Shown here: piece after piece, positions 22,131-33,283 of the stretch
Layout: each line of letters begins with the position of its first letter
How positions within the stretch are numbered: the stretch's first letter is position 1
Source: Chondrilla cf. caribensis
Lineage: Eukaryota > Porifera > Demospongiae > Chondrillida > Chondrillidae
Length of the DNA: 64,000 nt
Assembly (NCBI GenBank): GCA_964020155.1
Contig: OZ026564.1
Coordinates: 1,009,611 to 1,073,610, forward strand
Direction of reading: 5' to 3'
Program-made: the position numbers and the translations under genes
The notes under the pieces: model-generated
The model's input: only the letters and a program-made list of their open reading frames with translations
Told to the model about the DNA's origin: nothing
Database searches by the model: none

Positions 22131-24397
22131 ATTCAAAATAGAAACTTCCTCCAACTTCCAAAATGCAACCCCAGTTTCCCTCACAACACGGACCTACATG
22201 TGTTCAAGAATGTTCACTTGAATGTGGTACCAGAAACAATCTAAAAGGAACAACTCACAATAGCTTCTGAGGGGTCTGGAGGTGAGAACCACACCTTATG
22301 AGAAGGTGACAGTTTTGGGAAGGAACCACAGTGAAAGCAAGTGGCCACACCATCATTCACAGGGGCTGTGTAGGGAACATTGAGCTGGCAGGAGCACGGC
22401 AGGACAGGGCGAATTTGAGCAATTTCGTGGAGTTTTTCACCAAACACTTGCTGGGTGATATGATGTAAGTTCTCTTCCAGGCGAGCACGAATGGCAGAGC
22501 AGTGGCGATGGATTTCCTGAAGAGGATCAGGAAGGGATGACAGAGCAGCAGACTTGTCTATGATAATTTGACATTGAATGTGGCCGGGCTTCTCTGTCAA
22601 GTACACATAAGTACTTGGTCTGGGGCAGGAGAATTTGACTGATTTACGATCGCTTTCTTGCAAAATGACCTTCCATTCTCTGTCAGCCAGTTCTACAACA
22701 AGACGGCAGAACACACTGCGAGGAAGGTCACAGTGAGTGGTGAAGGAGTCCTGCTCAAACACAAAGGTGATACACAGTGGTCCAACAATGCTGTAGGTGG
22801 GGATCTTTGCCTTTCCGTAAGGCAGACAGGAAGGGATGAAGTAGGAGGGAGGATCACGTGAAGGAGTCAACCTTGCTGCTATCCCAACATGGTGGAGGAC
22901 CTCCAGGAACCACACGGGATCAACATCGGTGATGACGCCCAACTCCAAAAGTAGGCTGTCATAGGGATGAGGGATTATCCCGGTACTCTGGAACTGCTTT
23001 GTGGCACCCAATTGTGCTGGTGTAAATTGAACTGCTAAGAGCTTCGAGACCTCTCTGTACAGAGCTGTAGCATCAGTGCAAACATGGTTTACACCGCCTC
23101 TCAGATATTGGGGATCAAGGTCGAAGTACGCGTAGAAGCCGAGCACATGAAGTAGCTTGAGGAGACAGAGGAACTGTTCGTCTGCTTTGCGTTGGTCTAT
23201 GTAACCATTATTCAAGCAAAACTGCTTCAGTTCATCTTTCACGAAGAACTTCTTCTCGATGCGTCGAGTGATGAGCTCCAGCAGGAACCACATCAGAGGT
23301 ACATCTACTTTCAGGATGCCGCTTTTGTCGGAAATACACTCACGAAGCTTATTGAGGTAAGCCAAACCCACTCCCTCTCCTTTGCCTTTGCTGTGGATCG
23401 TCATGTGGTTGTCAACAAGAAAGAATCCACTGCTATCAGGACACTGGATGTGACGGAAATAAGGCTTCCCTTTGAGGCTTTTGATTCTTTGCTCCACATT
23501 GGAAACAATTTCTTCACTCTTGCCCGAGGCAAGAATCTTATCTTTGAAGGTGCCGGCAATGATAATGCGAGGCTCTGGACAAGTGCCTTTGAAGATCTCC
23601 AGATCCCTACAAGCGAATTTGTGAGCCATGGTCTGTATACTGCTGAGCGAATGCTGAATGAACTCCCATTGAGTCTCCAGTGGCTGATTGTTGGAGAGAG
23701 GGAGCTCGACTCCCTCCTGAGGGCGGTAGGTCGATCGGATGGGTTCATCCAAATCTTTGGAGGCATCAAACACCTGAATGTAAGTGCAGGGAATGGCCAG
23801 CAGGAGAGGAAGGATGTCCTGAAAGGCAGGTTGACCTCCTGAATCGATCACATGAACAAAACGTGCCTTGTCCATTGGAATTATGCTGTATGCAAGCTCA
23901 ACGGAATCCATTACTTCTGAACGAGAGGCCTCCAAATGCTTTGACCCTTCAGACTGCATGGGACGTTGTGGGTTCTGTAGACTCTTGAGTACCCTATCTG
24001 CCATCCTCTGAAGGATGCCCTTTTCACGATAACCCGATGGAGAGTTACCAATATATAGCTGTGGGGTACTGCTCACACTTCTGATAGTTCTTCTCCACAG
24101 CACAGACCTTCACTGATTGGTTCAGGCAACTCTCTGAAACTGGCTTCCAAACAGAGCCTCCTTCGTTTGCTGTGTAGTGTTCACCAAACACCAATATATC
24201 TGGAGTCTCCATAACAGGAGTGCTGGTCGCTATTTCTTTTGATTTTCCATGGACTAGAAGGTGGCGTAGGGAGGATTTCCCGGCACCAGATGGACCAACG
24301 AATAGGGCCCGCAGGACTTCTACTGATACAGCTCCATGCTTTTTCAGCACTTCCTCATAGTGGGTCTTGAAGAGAGCAGTAGGATCACTGCCTTCAT
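21358..24397 (-). pseudogene. D3: Roco-like GTPase with death domain, 4-bp frameshift, exon 1 missing
   Basis: Exons (minus): 22259-24397, 22130-22193, 21831-21938 and 21358-21686, collinear with D1 and very similar in sequence. P-loop GPSGAGKS, DSGGQ, the COR-like region and the death domain are all present. Two defects set it apart. A 4-bp TATA-type insertion at about 24051-24056 breaks the frame between the P-loop and the rest. No first exon like 11964-11982 was found, because intron 1 is interrupted by a mobile element at about 25147. One codon more than D1 occurs in the V-I-T-D-V segment. Its close similarity to D1 implies recent inactivation, or an error in the sequence at one point. 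Confidence 0.8.
22046..22129. repeat. (CA)n microsatellite abutting a D3 splice donor
   Basis: Same position as in D1 and D2: on the minus strand the 64-bp exon ends directly at (GT)n. Confidence 0.95.
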
Positions 24398-24569
24398 CTG
24401 AGAATGACAAAAGACAAAAACAAGATTAGAGAGGAAACACACATGGTATTACATACAATATGTCATACACTGTCAGTGTCTAGGCTAGTAAGAGTAGACT
24501 AAGGCCACATATTACATTTATTACATTTAATATGTAACATGTTCTGAAGTATGTCGTTAAATTCTGTTT

Positions 24570-24960
24570 TAGCAGTCCTCAACTATTTACTGTTTCACTG
24601 TAATTTTATGTAAACTGTTTTGAAAATTAACAGTAAACACACAACTCTTGGGTATGCATAAACCCAAATTTGGGGAGTTGACAAAAACCCAAATTTGGGC
24701 TATTGTTACAGACACAAACATTTGTGTAAGATCAGAAGATTCTCTGGGATTATGTGGGACCCAAGCTTACTTTGTTCATAAACAGGTTGTTATTCAGATA
24801 GCTAGCAACTGGAATTTATTCAAAACATGCCTAAACATAATTGTCACCTCCCTAAGTTTCTGCTGTTTCAAGGGATTGTTTGGATTAATGCCCTGAGAAT
24901 TGACAGGTTTCAACAGTAAACAGTAATATGTTTACTGTTAAAACCTGATAAATGTGATGA
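24570..24960. repeat. Probable small palindromic (MITE-like) insertion
   Basis: Inserted in sequence otherwise alignable with D1 intron 1. It contains repeated TTTACTGTT/AACAGTAAA motifs on both sides, two copies of AACCCAAATTTGGG (24661 and about 24686), and a strong hairpin at 24905-24946. No coding capacity recognised and no clear target-site duplication located. Confidence 0.4.
24905..24946. other. Near-perfect 42-bp palindrome
   Basis: Arms AGGTTT plus AACAGTAAAC pair with GTTTACTGTT plus AAACCT, with one C/A mismatch and an 8-base loop. It probably marks an end or the core of the MITE-like insertion. Confidence 0.7.
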
Positions 24961-25146
24961 AACAGCTGAATAGTCAGGTTGACGCTTAATCAGAATTTCA
25001 CCATGTAGTTCAGAACATGTTATGTGTATGTGTAACATGTCATACCAATACCATCACTATCACCCCTAGCTCCCATGTGGTGCTACAGTCAAAATGTAAA
25101 TGCAGGCAGTTATATAGACATTGGTGCCAGTAGTCAGAAAGTATTT

Positions 25147-26060
25147 TTAGGGTCTGCTGCAGGCAGCCCCTATATTGTTTTCATTTCTACTTCCGGTATG
25201 TAACGCTCAACCGATATATATATATATATGTATAATATGTGTTCCTACACGTAACCGCAACAATGAATTTATATTGTAATTTATATCGAGTGTGTGCATT
25301 GGGTGTGGCTTAGAATTGGCGGCCATTTTGGTGCACAACCAACATTACAGTGGTCATTGATATTTTAGTTTCACGAGGAATCATGGTGACTTGCATTGTA
25401 TTCGGATGCTCAAAGAAATCAGACAGGGGCAAGGACGTTTCATTTTATCGTACTCCAGCAGGATGAAAGGATCGGACTTCCGCATAACTGGATTTGCCGC
25501 TCGGAGCAAGACGGTCACTACAATCGGATAGGCCAATACGAAGAGCATACTGGTCGTATTGTAAAGCCCTCCACCACCAACCCAAGTGAAATACGTTTAA
25601 AAAGCCTATCTATAGTGGAAATGGACAAACTAGTAGCCGTAGTAGTGGAATGCGGTGAAAAACCTGCTGAAATCGCTCGAATAGTGAACAAAGAGTTTCA
25701 TTTAATATGCTTTTCGTAAAGGGAGGAAAGGGAAAAGAATCCAAAGCAAAGGCACGGGAATAGAAATGAATAGAAAAGGGATGGGAATAGAGCTGATTTT
25801 ACAGTGTCATGTTTAGTGTTACAAATTTATCTTCTAAGATTTCGCACCAGGGGTACTATTATATTTTAACTGTAGATTTCGGTGTACCTGATACTCTCTT
25901 ATGTCACTCCCTTGGAGTTTGTCCTCGTTATTTAATTTTATTTTCATCTGTCAGTGAGTGGTTATCTGTGTATGTACATTTACTTATATATGTGTAGTGC
26001 TGTTTTGGGGAAACCCTACCAAAGCACTGTAATATCTAATAATAATAATAATAATATATT
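25147..26060 (+). mobile_element. Non-autonomous element sharing LINE ends, with a THAP-like fragment
   Basis: It starts with a copy of repeat A (about 25147-25208), followed by (TA)n and a partial repeat B. It ends near 26000-26060 with AGTGCT-TTTTGGG...CTAATAATAATAA, matching the LINE 3' end and TAA tail. So both ends resemble the LINE composite while the middle is different. Inside, an ATG at 25383 opens a 26-codon frame M-V-T-C-I-V-F-G-C-S-K-K... S-F-Y-R-T-P that resembles the start of a THAP zinc finger, then stops. A second frame follows to about 25719 without recognised domain. Insertion coincides with loss of D3 exon 1 and R4 exon 5. Confidence 0.55.
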
Positions 26061-26192
26061 CACTCGCATCAACGGGTGGAAGAACGTCTGCTTGGCTCTA
26101 AAACAATGACGAGAGAAAAGGATCACTACCAGAAAATAGTTGTAGGTACTGCAGGTACCAAGATTTCGCATCAGGGGTACTATTTCACTGTA

Positions 26193-26464
26193 AACGGACA
26201 ACTTCGCGCTGGACGCCATTGAAGAACTCGACAGGTTGTGCACCAAAATGGACCAAGATGGCCGATTTCGGACGCCGACAAAATGAAATTTGCAAATTTG
26301 TGAACCCATGCCTGATTCCTTTTATAATGGAAATGTGCACTACAAAATGGAAGGTGTTCATAGTGAAAGTAGTTTCTAAATGGTTACAGGTATCCATGCA
26401 CACAAGTACATGCATACGTATATGCACGCCCACACACGTACACACACACAATACACGCATGCAT

Positions 26465-26530
<66 letters not shown>

Positions 26531-26853
26531 GTTGAAAGCTTGGCAAAGACAGTATCAACATTTATGGACTCCTTGGCAAGGAACGGACAACTTCGCGCTG
26601 GACGCCATTGAAGAACTCGACAGGTTGTGCACCAAAATGGACCAAGATGGCCGATTTCGGACGCCGACAAAATGAAATTTGCAAATTTGTGAACCCATGC
26701 CTGATTCCTTTTATAATGGAAATGTGCACTACAAAATGGAAGGTGTTCATAGTGAAAGTAGTTTCTAAATGGTTACAGGTATCCATGCACACAAGTACAT
26801 GCATACGTATATGCACGCCCACACACGTACACACACACAATACACGCATGCAT

Positions 26854-26929
<76 letters not shown>

Positions 26930-26970
26930 GTTGAAAGCTTGGCAAAGACAGTATCAACATTTATAGACTC
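26193..26970. repeat. 389-bp direct tandem duplication at the broken R4 end
   Basis: The segment starting AACGGACAACTTCGCGCTGG at 26193 repeats from 26582. Each unit contains a (CA)n tract (26469-26527 and 26857-26927) and the first 50 or so bases of R4 exon 4 as read on the plus strand. The first unit therefore carries a truncated duplicate of the exon 4 3' end. The two units differ mainly in CA length and one base in the exon part. Confidence 0.9.
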
Positions 26971-28743
26971 CTTGGCAGATGTTTCATAGAAGGACATTGC
27001 ATTACGGTTAGCAAAATCTAAAGCTTCTTGTGTTGTCACTTCTCGTGAACCTTCCTGGTTCCACTTGTTCCCAACAAGCATGACAACAACATTGGGGTCA
27101 ATATATCTCTTAGCATGTCCTAGCCAATCTTGTAAATGATCAAATGTTCTCTTATCATCCATTGAGTAGACCAGCAAAACTCCGTGAAGTCCACGGAAAA
27201 ATCTATGAAAGAACAAACAGTATATGCATGGCAATGGAGCCCGTGGGAAGGACATCAATGTTAAAGAAATAGTGTACTGTGATGGTGGAGGAACAGTGTA
27301 CTGTGATGGTGGAGGAACAGTGTACTGTGATAGTGGAGGAACAGTGTATACAGTGCAAGGTATACAGCATCCGCTATAATAATGGCCGGCCAGCAAAATT
27401 TAATGCTAACATACATTGTTCCTACTAACCACATAAGAAAATTCAATAGTCACTGTAATTGTGAGTTATTATAACAGTGTAAATATTTTGTATCATAATA
27501 TTATACGTATAATCACAAATATACATGCTTACGCTGGTGTAATAGTTCTAAACCTCATCTGACCAACTACAGTAAACAAGAAAACATAGAAGAAAATTAT
27601 TTCTACTGATATTGCAAAAGAACCTACTGTCCAAAAATTGATATGTCCAATCAATGGAAATAGTGTAAAAATTGGTCAGGAAACATGCAACCCAGAAGTG
27701 GCCCTGTCACTTCTACCTTGGTTGGAGCTAAAGATTTATGAACAATTGGGGAAGGGTTTATCAATTGAAAATTGATCTGACATGAGTGAAGTGGGAGATT
27801 GGTCTAAATATGTAATGATTGGACTGACCGAACATTGATTGTTTTGGACATGTTATCTAGACTAAGTGGTCCGTATCACAGAGATGTACAAAGATAAAAC
27901 TTCATAGTAAGTACAATTTGCTATCTTATGGTGACTTAATAACACTCTTTATCTCAAGTCAATAGCTTCCGTATTTTCCGATATCTTAGTGTCTGAAAAT
28001 TGATATGTTTAATTATCAATTGTTTATAATAATTATAAAATTTCACGGCAAACAGAAAATGAAACATTGAAGAATTAGTGCATACACACATGCACTTCAT
28101 CTCTCCAATGTGTGCCAGGCTCCATATTATGCAATTACCTGTGTCCCATATTTGAACTTTTATCACCTCTCCGCAAATATACACATATCGGAAGTCACAA
28201 TCCAGTCCTATAGTTGAGGTGAAATTAAACCTGAACTCGTTATGAACAAAACTTCCCAATAGAGACGTTTTTCCAGCATCACTGTCACCAATTAGGACGA
28301 CTGCAGATAAACAATAATTATTATAACGAATTTCTTCAAAATAAGTGTAACTATTACAGATCGAGAGGTTCAGCGTGCACCAATGATGTCCCAAGGGGGA
28401 ATAAGGGTAGTCTCAAATCTAGGAGAAGACGGGGAGTCTGATGTATCCCAATTAAGGGGAAGGGAAGAGGACATCAAGAATTCCATAACAAATGTTCAAA
28501 GCGGGAAGGGGGAGTCTGAAATTCACGAGATTGTTCACAACATCACGATTATTTACCATTAAAGATGTACCCGGGGCGCCCTGAACCTCTTGGGAAGGGG
28601 GTAGCCTTAACTAATGTTCATAGCGTGAAAGGGGGAGTCTGAAATACGCGGAAATCTTCGCAACATCACGATTATTTACCTTTAAACAAGTAGTCGTGGG
28701 GTCTCGAATCTACAGGATCAGAGATCACCACCTTTCCTGCCAT
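26928..28743 (-). pseudogene. R4: Rab-like GTPase lacking its last exon
   Basis: Exons (minus): 28680-28743, 28139-28300, 27533-27566 and 26928-27202, of sizes 64, 162, 34 and 275, phases intact. The P-loop is GDSDAGKT (functional pattern), switch II reads DTVGQMRF, and ETSAK is present. The G4 motif is NKWN instead of NKxD; the aspartate that reads the guanine base is replaced by asparagine, which would be expected to change or abolish guanine specificity. No exon 5 follows: beyond exon 4 lies the tandem duplication and a mobile element. Without exon 5 there is no C-terminal lipid-anchor motif. The conserved frame suggests the loss is recent; an alternative terminal exon in the duplicated region cannot be excluded. 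Confidence 0.7.
27281..27352. repeat. 24-bp minisatellite in R4 intron 3, three units
   Basis: Same unit and same intron as R1 and R3, here only three copies. Confidence 0.9.
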
Positions 28744-29863
28744 GGATGTCTCGATAATCACCGATCGTTGGTACTTTTCATACAGAGAAAACCTTCTTAG
28801 GCCAGCCCGGCCTAGTCTCGCATAGCCAGATCGCGATCCTTTCGTCCGGCCATTTTGATCAGGATGATAATTGCCCATTGATGCCTCATATCCCATAAAT
28901 GAAACTTCGTATATACGTATTATTATGATCATATGACATAAGTATATAGTGGAGTTCATTAGATTGAGAGTAGGTTTCTCTCATCATTGAAGCTTCCTAT
29001 GTGTGTCCCTATGCATAGTAAATGATTGCTCCTATTAATATCTATAAAAAGAATTTCTAGCTACTCCCCTCGAGATTCTCAAGAACAATCTTACTAGTGA
29101 CACTCTATTGTATATACACATGTACACAGTACAGTAAGCATGTACTTATATGTCGACATGCATATACGTATGTACTGTACATGATTACATGTTTCCCAAT
29201 TGCAACACGTGACTACATATGTACAACATGAGGCTACGAATGTACAATATGGAACAGGAAATCCACAGGAGTTATCTAACCCTCTGTGACAGATCACATT
29301 TTGACTGATTTAATACTGATTTAAAATTACATACACACAACTACTAGCAATATAAACTTGGTCAAAATTTTGGTCTGTAGAGGGCTAGATAACCAAGTAA
29401 GGCTCAATACATACATGACTGAATAAACCTCCAAAGGAGACCACTAGCATCCACATACGTGTGCTTGCATGTGACCTTATAAATCTTTAAGAACTGAATT
29501 CATACATAAACACAACACATACACACACACCTGCATAAACACTATGTGTACATAACATGCACGTAGCCTCATGTTGTATATGTAGTCTCATATTGTATGT
29601 ACGTTGTACAACATGATGCCACATATGTACAACATGAGACTACATATATACAACACAAGGCACAAGATGTGATGTTGCACACTTTTCCCTTGTGTACAGA
29701 TTGTTCATACAACACAAGTACTTCATGTTAGTTGTACACAATGCAGTTTTAGCTGGAAATGTCCTCTGTATTTGGGTAAATTGAGTAAAGGTAATAGGTG
29801 TTACTTGATTAATTAATGTGTGTGGGTGTATGACGAGCATGAATATCACATGCTACCGGTAGC
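28744..29863. other. R4 upstream region and repeated flank of the peptide gene
   Basis: The first part matches the upstream regions of R3, R5 and R6. From about 29260 a repeated block begins (GGAAATCCACAGGAGTTATC type), which recurs at 32195 and 38597. The stretch 29570-29660 and its counterpart 38940-39120 contain short direct repeats of the kind TACAACATGAGGCTACATATG. No gene seen. Confidence 0.55.
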
Positions 29864-29870
29864 TATAAAA
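29864..29870 (+). promoter_or_regulatory. TATA box of peptide gene P1
   Basis: TATAAAA lies 102 bp before the P1 start codon. The paralog P2 has the same motif 100 bp before its ATG, and surrounding bases are conserved. Confidence 0.7.
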
Positions 29871-29965
29871 GAGAGCTACAGAGCTCCACTTGTTCATTCA
29901 CCCTGTGAGGTCTTTGGTGGGAACAACACTGTGTCAGTCTCATTTATAACTAGAGATTATCTGGA

Positions 29966-30354
29966 ATGTTTGGAAAAGGAGTCCTCTTGGTTCTGTTGGT
30001 TCTGGGAGCCATTGCTTATCAGGCTCAGGCTAATAGTAAGTAGTCAGTATTGTAAAGCTAATGTACATGTGTGATTCTTCTCTGTGATGGTTACATACAT
30101 CTGTTAAACAGCAAAGGTGAATAAGATGTGAACTTATACTATTTTTAGATTATTGCTACAAGGAGCCAAATTGTAAAGGATGGGCAGATTGGGTACCGTA
30201 TTGTTGTGGAAATGATGGTTATAAATCTGGAGAGTGGTCTAACGGATACTGCTTTAACTGGTGAGAATATTCCCAGCACACATGCAGAGTCTGTTTGAAC
30301 AAACTATGAATCACACTCAGTCTGTAAAATTTATATTTTTCTCTATGTAGCTGA
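29966..30354 (+). CDS. P1: secreted six-cysteine (knottin-like) peptide precursor
   Basis: Three exons: 29966-30035, 30149-30260 and 30351-30354; 61 residues plus stop. Exon 1 encodes a classic signal peptide (M-F-G-K-G, then a leucine/valine core ending A-Y-Q-A-Q-A). The mature part of about 40 residues has six cysteines spaced C-x5-C-x9-CC-x14-C-x2-C, with several tryptophans, tyrosines and glycines. The central CC and six-cysteine count suit an inhibitor-cystine-knot-like fold; sponge knottins of the asteropsin kind have a similar CC core but other spacings. The final cysteine codon is completed by the 4-base last exon; reading through the intron would give tryptophan and stop. Function is unknown; defence or toxin-like roles are only possibilities. 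Confidence 0.78.
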
Positions 30355-31270
30355 GGGAAATAACTGATGTCAGGCTACTCTTGGAACTAAGGATTCAGTA
30401 ATGCAGATTAACTGCAAGCAGCTAACATAGCATAGGAATATCAAATAATCTTTATCTAAGCAACTATTTAGCCCAAACCACATAGTGCAGCTTCATCAGT
30501 TTTTATAGTTACCATGGTTATCGCCAAGAGTTATTAATCATTTAATCACAACAACGTCTGATTCGATCGAGTGCATGAAAGTTTAAGACAGCTATTGAAC
30601 AGTGTATAATGGTGTACACATTGCAGATAAGTGAAGTAGTCAGGTTGACCATGACAAAATATACAATATGAGAATGAGAAATTATATAATTACCGTAGGT
30701 AGATCTGATGAAAGGAGACCAAAGAGTCCAATTTAACAAAAAGTGCAATTCAATCATAGTGTAGCACAGAGTGGTGAAATTCTGGAATTATCAGCTTTTG
30801 GCCTTCAATAGGCTACACTAGAAGACCAAATTATTGTGAAATGGTAGGAATTTCAAGATCTGATAGTCTAGTCGGAGAGGGAGTGTAGGTGTCACATGAA
30901 CCCTACACTCCACTCCTACCTACAGGTCTGTAAGGGTTACCTTTGTGGTGGGGTTAGCAACATAATTAGCAAATTTAGTATTTAGCAAATACAGAGACAA
31001 ATTTCAATCTCTCTTTATGGGATAATATTACGAATGTCTGTCTTTGGCTAATTGACTTCTCTTATACACAGTACATGTATACTAGCTGTGTAGAGTGTCA
31101 TGTTCAAGGAGATGTCAGTGTGAGGACCATGATTCCTGGGTACAACATCAACTCGTCATCCTCACTAAGCGGTAATTCATTGTATGTACACATACATATG
31201 TCAAATTGTATGTTCAGCATTGATATGGTGGTAAAGGATACCATGCATCCAATGTGAACTGGAAACATAC
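30355..31270. other. Downstream flank of P1, duplicated after P2
   Basis: This stretch aligns with 39850-40760 at roughly 9.5 kb distance. AT-rich, with no conserved open frame between the two copies. The short frame 31075-31257 is not preserved in the paralogous segment. Confidence 0.55.
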
Positions 31271-31279
31271 AATATATCA

Positions 31280-31749
31280 CTTTTGAAATCCAAGACCCTG
31301 ACATGGAATATGCACAGATATAATCACCATGGTAGTATACACTTCATGTCACCATATGGATGGGAATCAAAATGTATCCCATAAAGGAGCACTACAACAA
31401 AAATAGGAATTGTTTTTGTGGTTGCAGGTCATTGTGCTAGTGAAATATTGATAGTCAGAATCATCGGAGAACTTTATGCTCAAATGACCTTATTTCCTAC
31501 AGTGGGTCCTGAGACAGGGTGACATTGCAATTATTATTACTACTAGTCCCCAATAGACAATATAATTACGTTGTATTACAAGTGTATGTACACTGTGTGC
31601 CTTGCTTTTGTAATTGGTGATTGCATCTGATAGGATCACTATGGAGTGTTGCATGTGATATAGGTTGAAAGTACAGTTACCATAGCAACACACCAACATA
31701 TATGTACGCATAATGTGTGTGTATGTGTGTCTGTGTGTGCGTGCGTGTG

Positions 31750-31791
<42 letters not shown>

Positions 31792-31799
31792 TGTGTATG

Positions 31800-31838
<39 letters not shown>

Positions 31839-31930
31839 TGTGTAGAGTAAAACATCTATTATCAGATACTGCCTACACCCATAAAAGTAGCTACGTCTTG
31901 AGAACTAGAGACCCTAATGACTCCCAATGA
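31280..31930. repeat. Dispersed repeat block with (TG)n
   Basis: A block beginning near CAAGACCCTGACATGGAATATG, containing GTCATTGTGCTAGTGAAATATTG, and ending in a (TG)n tract (about 31745-31838) plus GTAAAACATCTATTATCAGA. Related blocks are at about 33700-34345, 40780-41345 and 41940-42490, some truncated. Probably a local multi-copy repeat or old transposon relic; ends are not defined. Confidence 0.7.
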
Positions 31931-32475
31931 ACTTTGTCTCATACACCATTATACATGGTCACTCTCCATTCAATAAAATCCTTGTAGTTTATTGCAGCCT
32001 TCTGCTAGAGGTAATCAAAAGAGTGTACAAAAATAAATTAGATAGGATAATCAATATTAGGATAAAGGAATCAGATTTCAGACAGACTTGACTACAGAGT
32101 GGAGAAGTGACAAAACCAACAAAACATCAGAAGTAATAGCTTTACAAGTCTACTTTGAAGTATGAAAGTTGGAGGTCGATATACATCGCTTTGAGGAAAT
32201 CCACAGGAGTTATCTAACCCTCTGTAACAGATCACATGTTGACTGATTTTATACTGATTAAAATATAATACACTGAATTATTAGAAATATAAACTTGGTC
32301 CAAATTAATTTCGGTCAGTCACGGAGGACAGACAACCAAGTAAGACTCAATACATGCATGATTGAATAAACCTCCAAATGAGACCACTAGCATCCACATA
32401 CATGTGCTTGCATTTGACCTTACAAATCTTAAGACAACTAGCTGTATTCATACATAAACACCACACATGCACGCC

Positions 32476-32507
<32 letters not shown>

Positions 32508-33280
32508 GCATGTTTACATAAGAGTAACACGGACCTGCTATTCCACCCAGGCTCATATGCTGGTCCAACTAAGGGTGTCTTCTAGCTCCTAAATTGTGGA
32601 CTTTGATGTCAATTTTGATATGGTATAACTAATCTAAGTATTATAGTAATTAAGGCCTCATCTATGAATTAGCTCATTTATAAATAGCCTCCATCAGCCG
32701 AATGGCAGGCAGGGTGGGTACAGGTAGGATTGACGTTTGTGTATCTGCACAAACTTTAAGATAGTTCTCTTGAAAAGTGACAAATGTCATTAAAATGTCT
32801 GTCTGGGAAAAATGCTGCCCAAACAACAACCGTTAGGCTAGGCACACTATTTCAGCTTTCTCGACCATGCAGCAACTTCCAATTGAACAGATACTTTTGG
32901 TCAGGCAGCAGGAGTCATTGACACTGATTGAACATAATACAGTTATGAATGGAGTTCATATTGACCAAGATGACTATTGATGAAATTCAATACACACAAA
33001 AGAAATTGATAAGCTATGTCAGGATGTTGACACACTGCAGCTGTAGAGGTCACGATTTACATATTCATTACACTATCTTCTACCACATATGTATCAAATT
33101 AAGTACACAACATGGTATCATCACTACAAGGTCAAACATGTGGACTTCTAGCTAAATGAACGTCAACAGACCTTTAAGGTCATCGATTGACAGGAAATGA
33201 AAATGGACGAATATGCGGTCTTTGTGGGTAGGGTATCTGTTTGCAGTTCCAGTCGATAAAGTCATGTGATATACAGGTGA
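31931..33280. other. Repeat-rich spacer, no gene seen
   Basis: It includes a copy of the 29260 block at about 32195-32580, with a short CA tract at 32480-32506. The remainder shows no coding signal I can support. Confidence 0.5.
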
Positions 33281-33283
33281 CCA

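Noticed and set aside
24648..24896. 82-codon plus-strand open frame between D3 and the mobile element
   Set aside because: It sits in the palindromic insertion, contains the AAATTTGGG repeats, and shows no domain, signal peptide or conserved counterpart.
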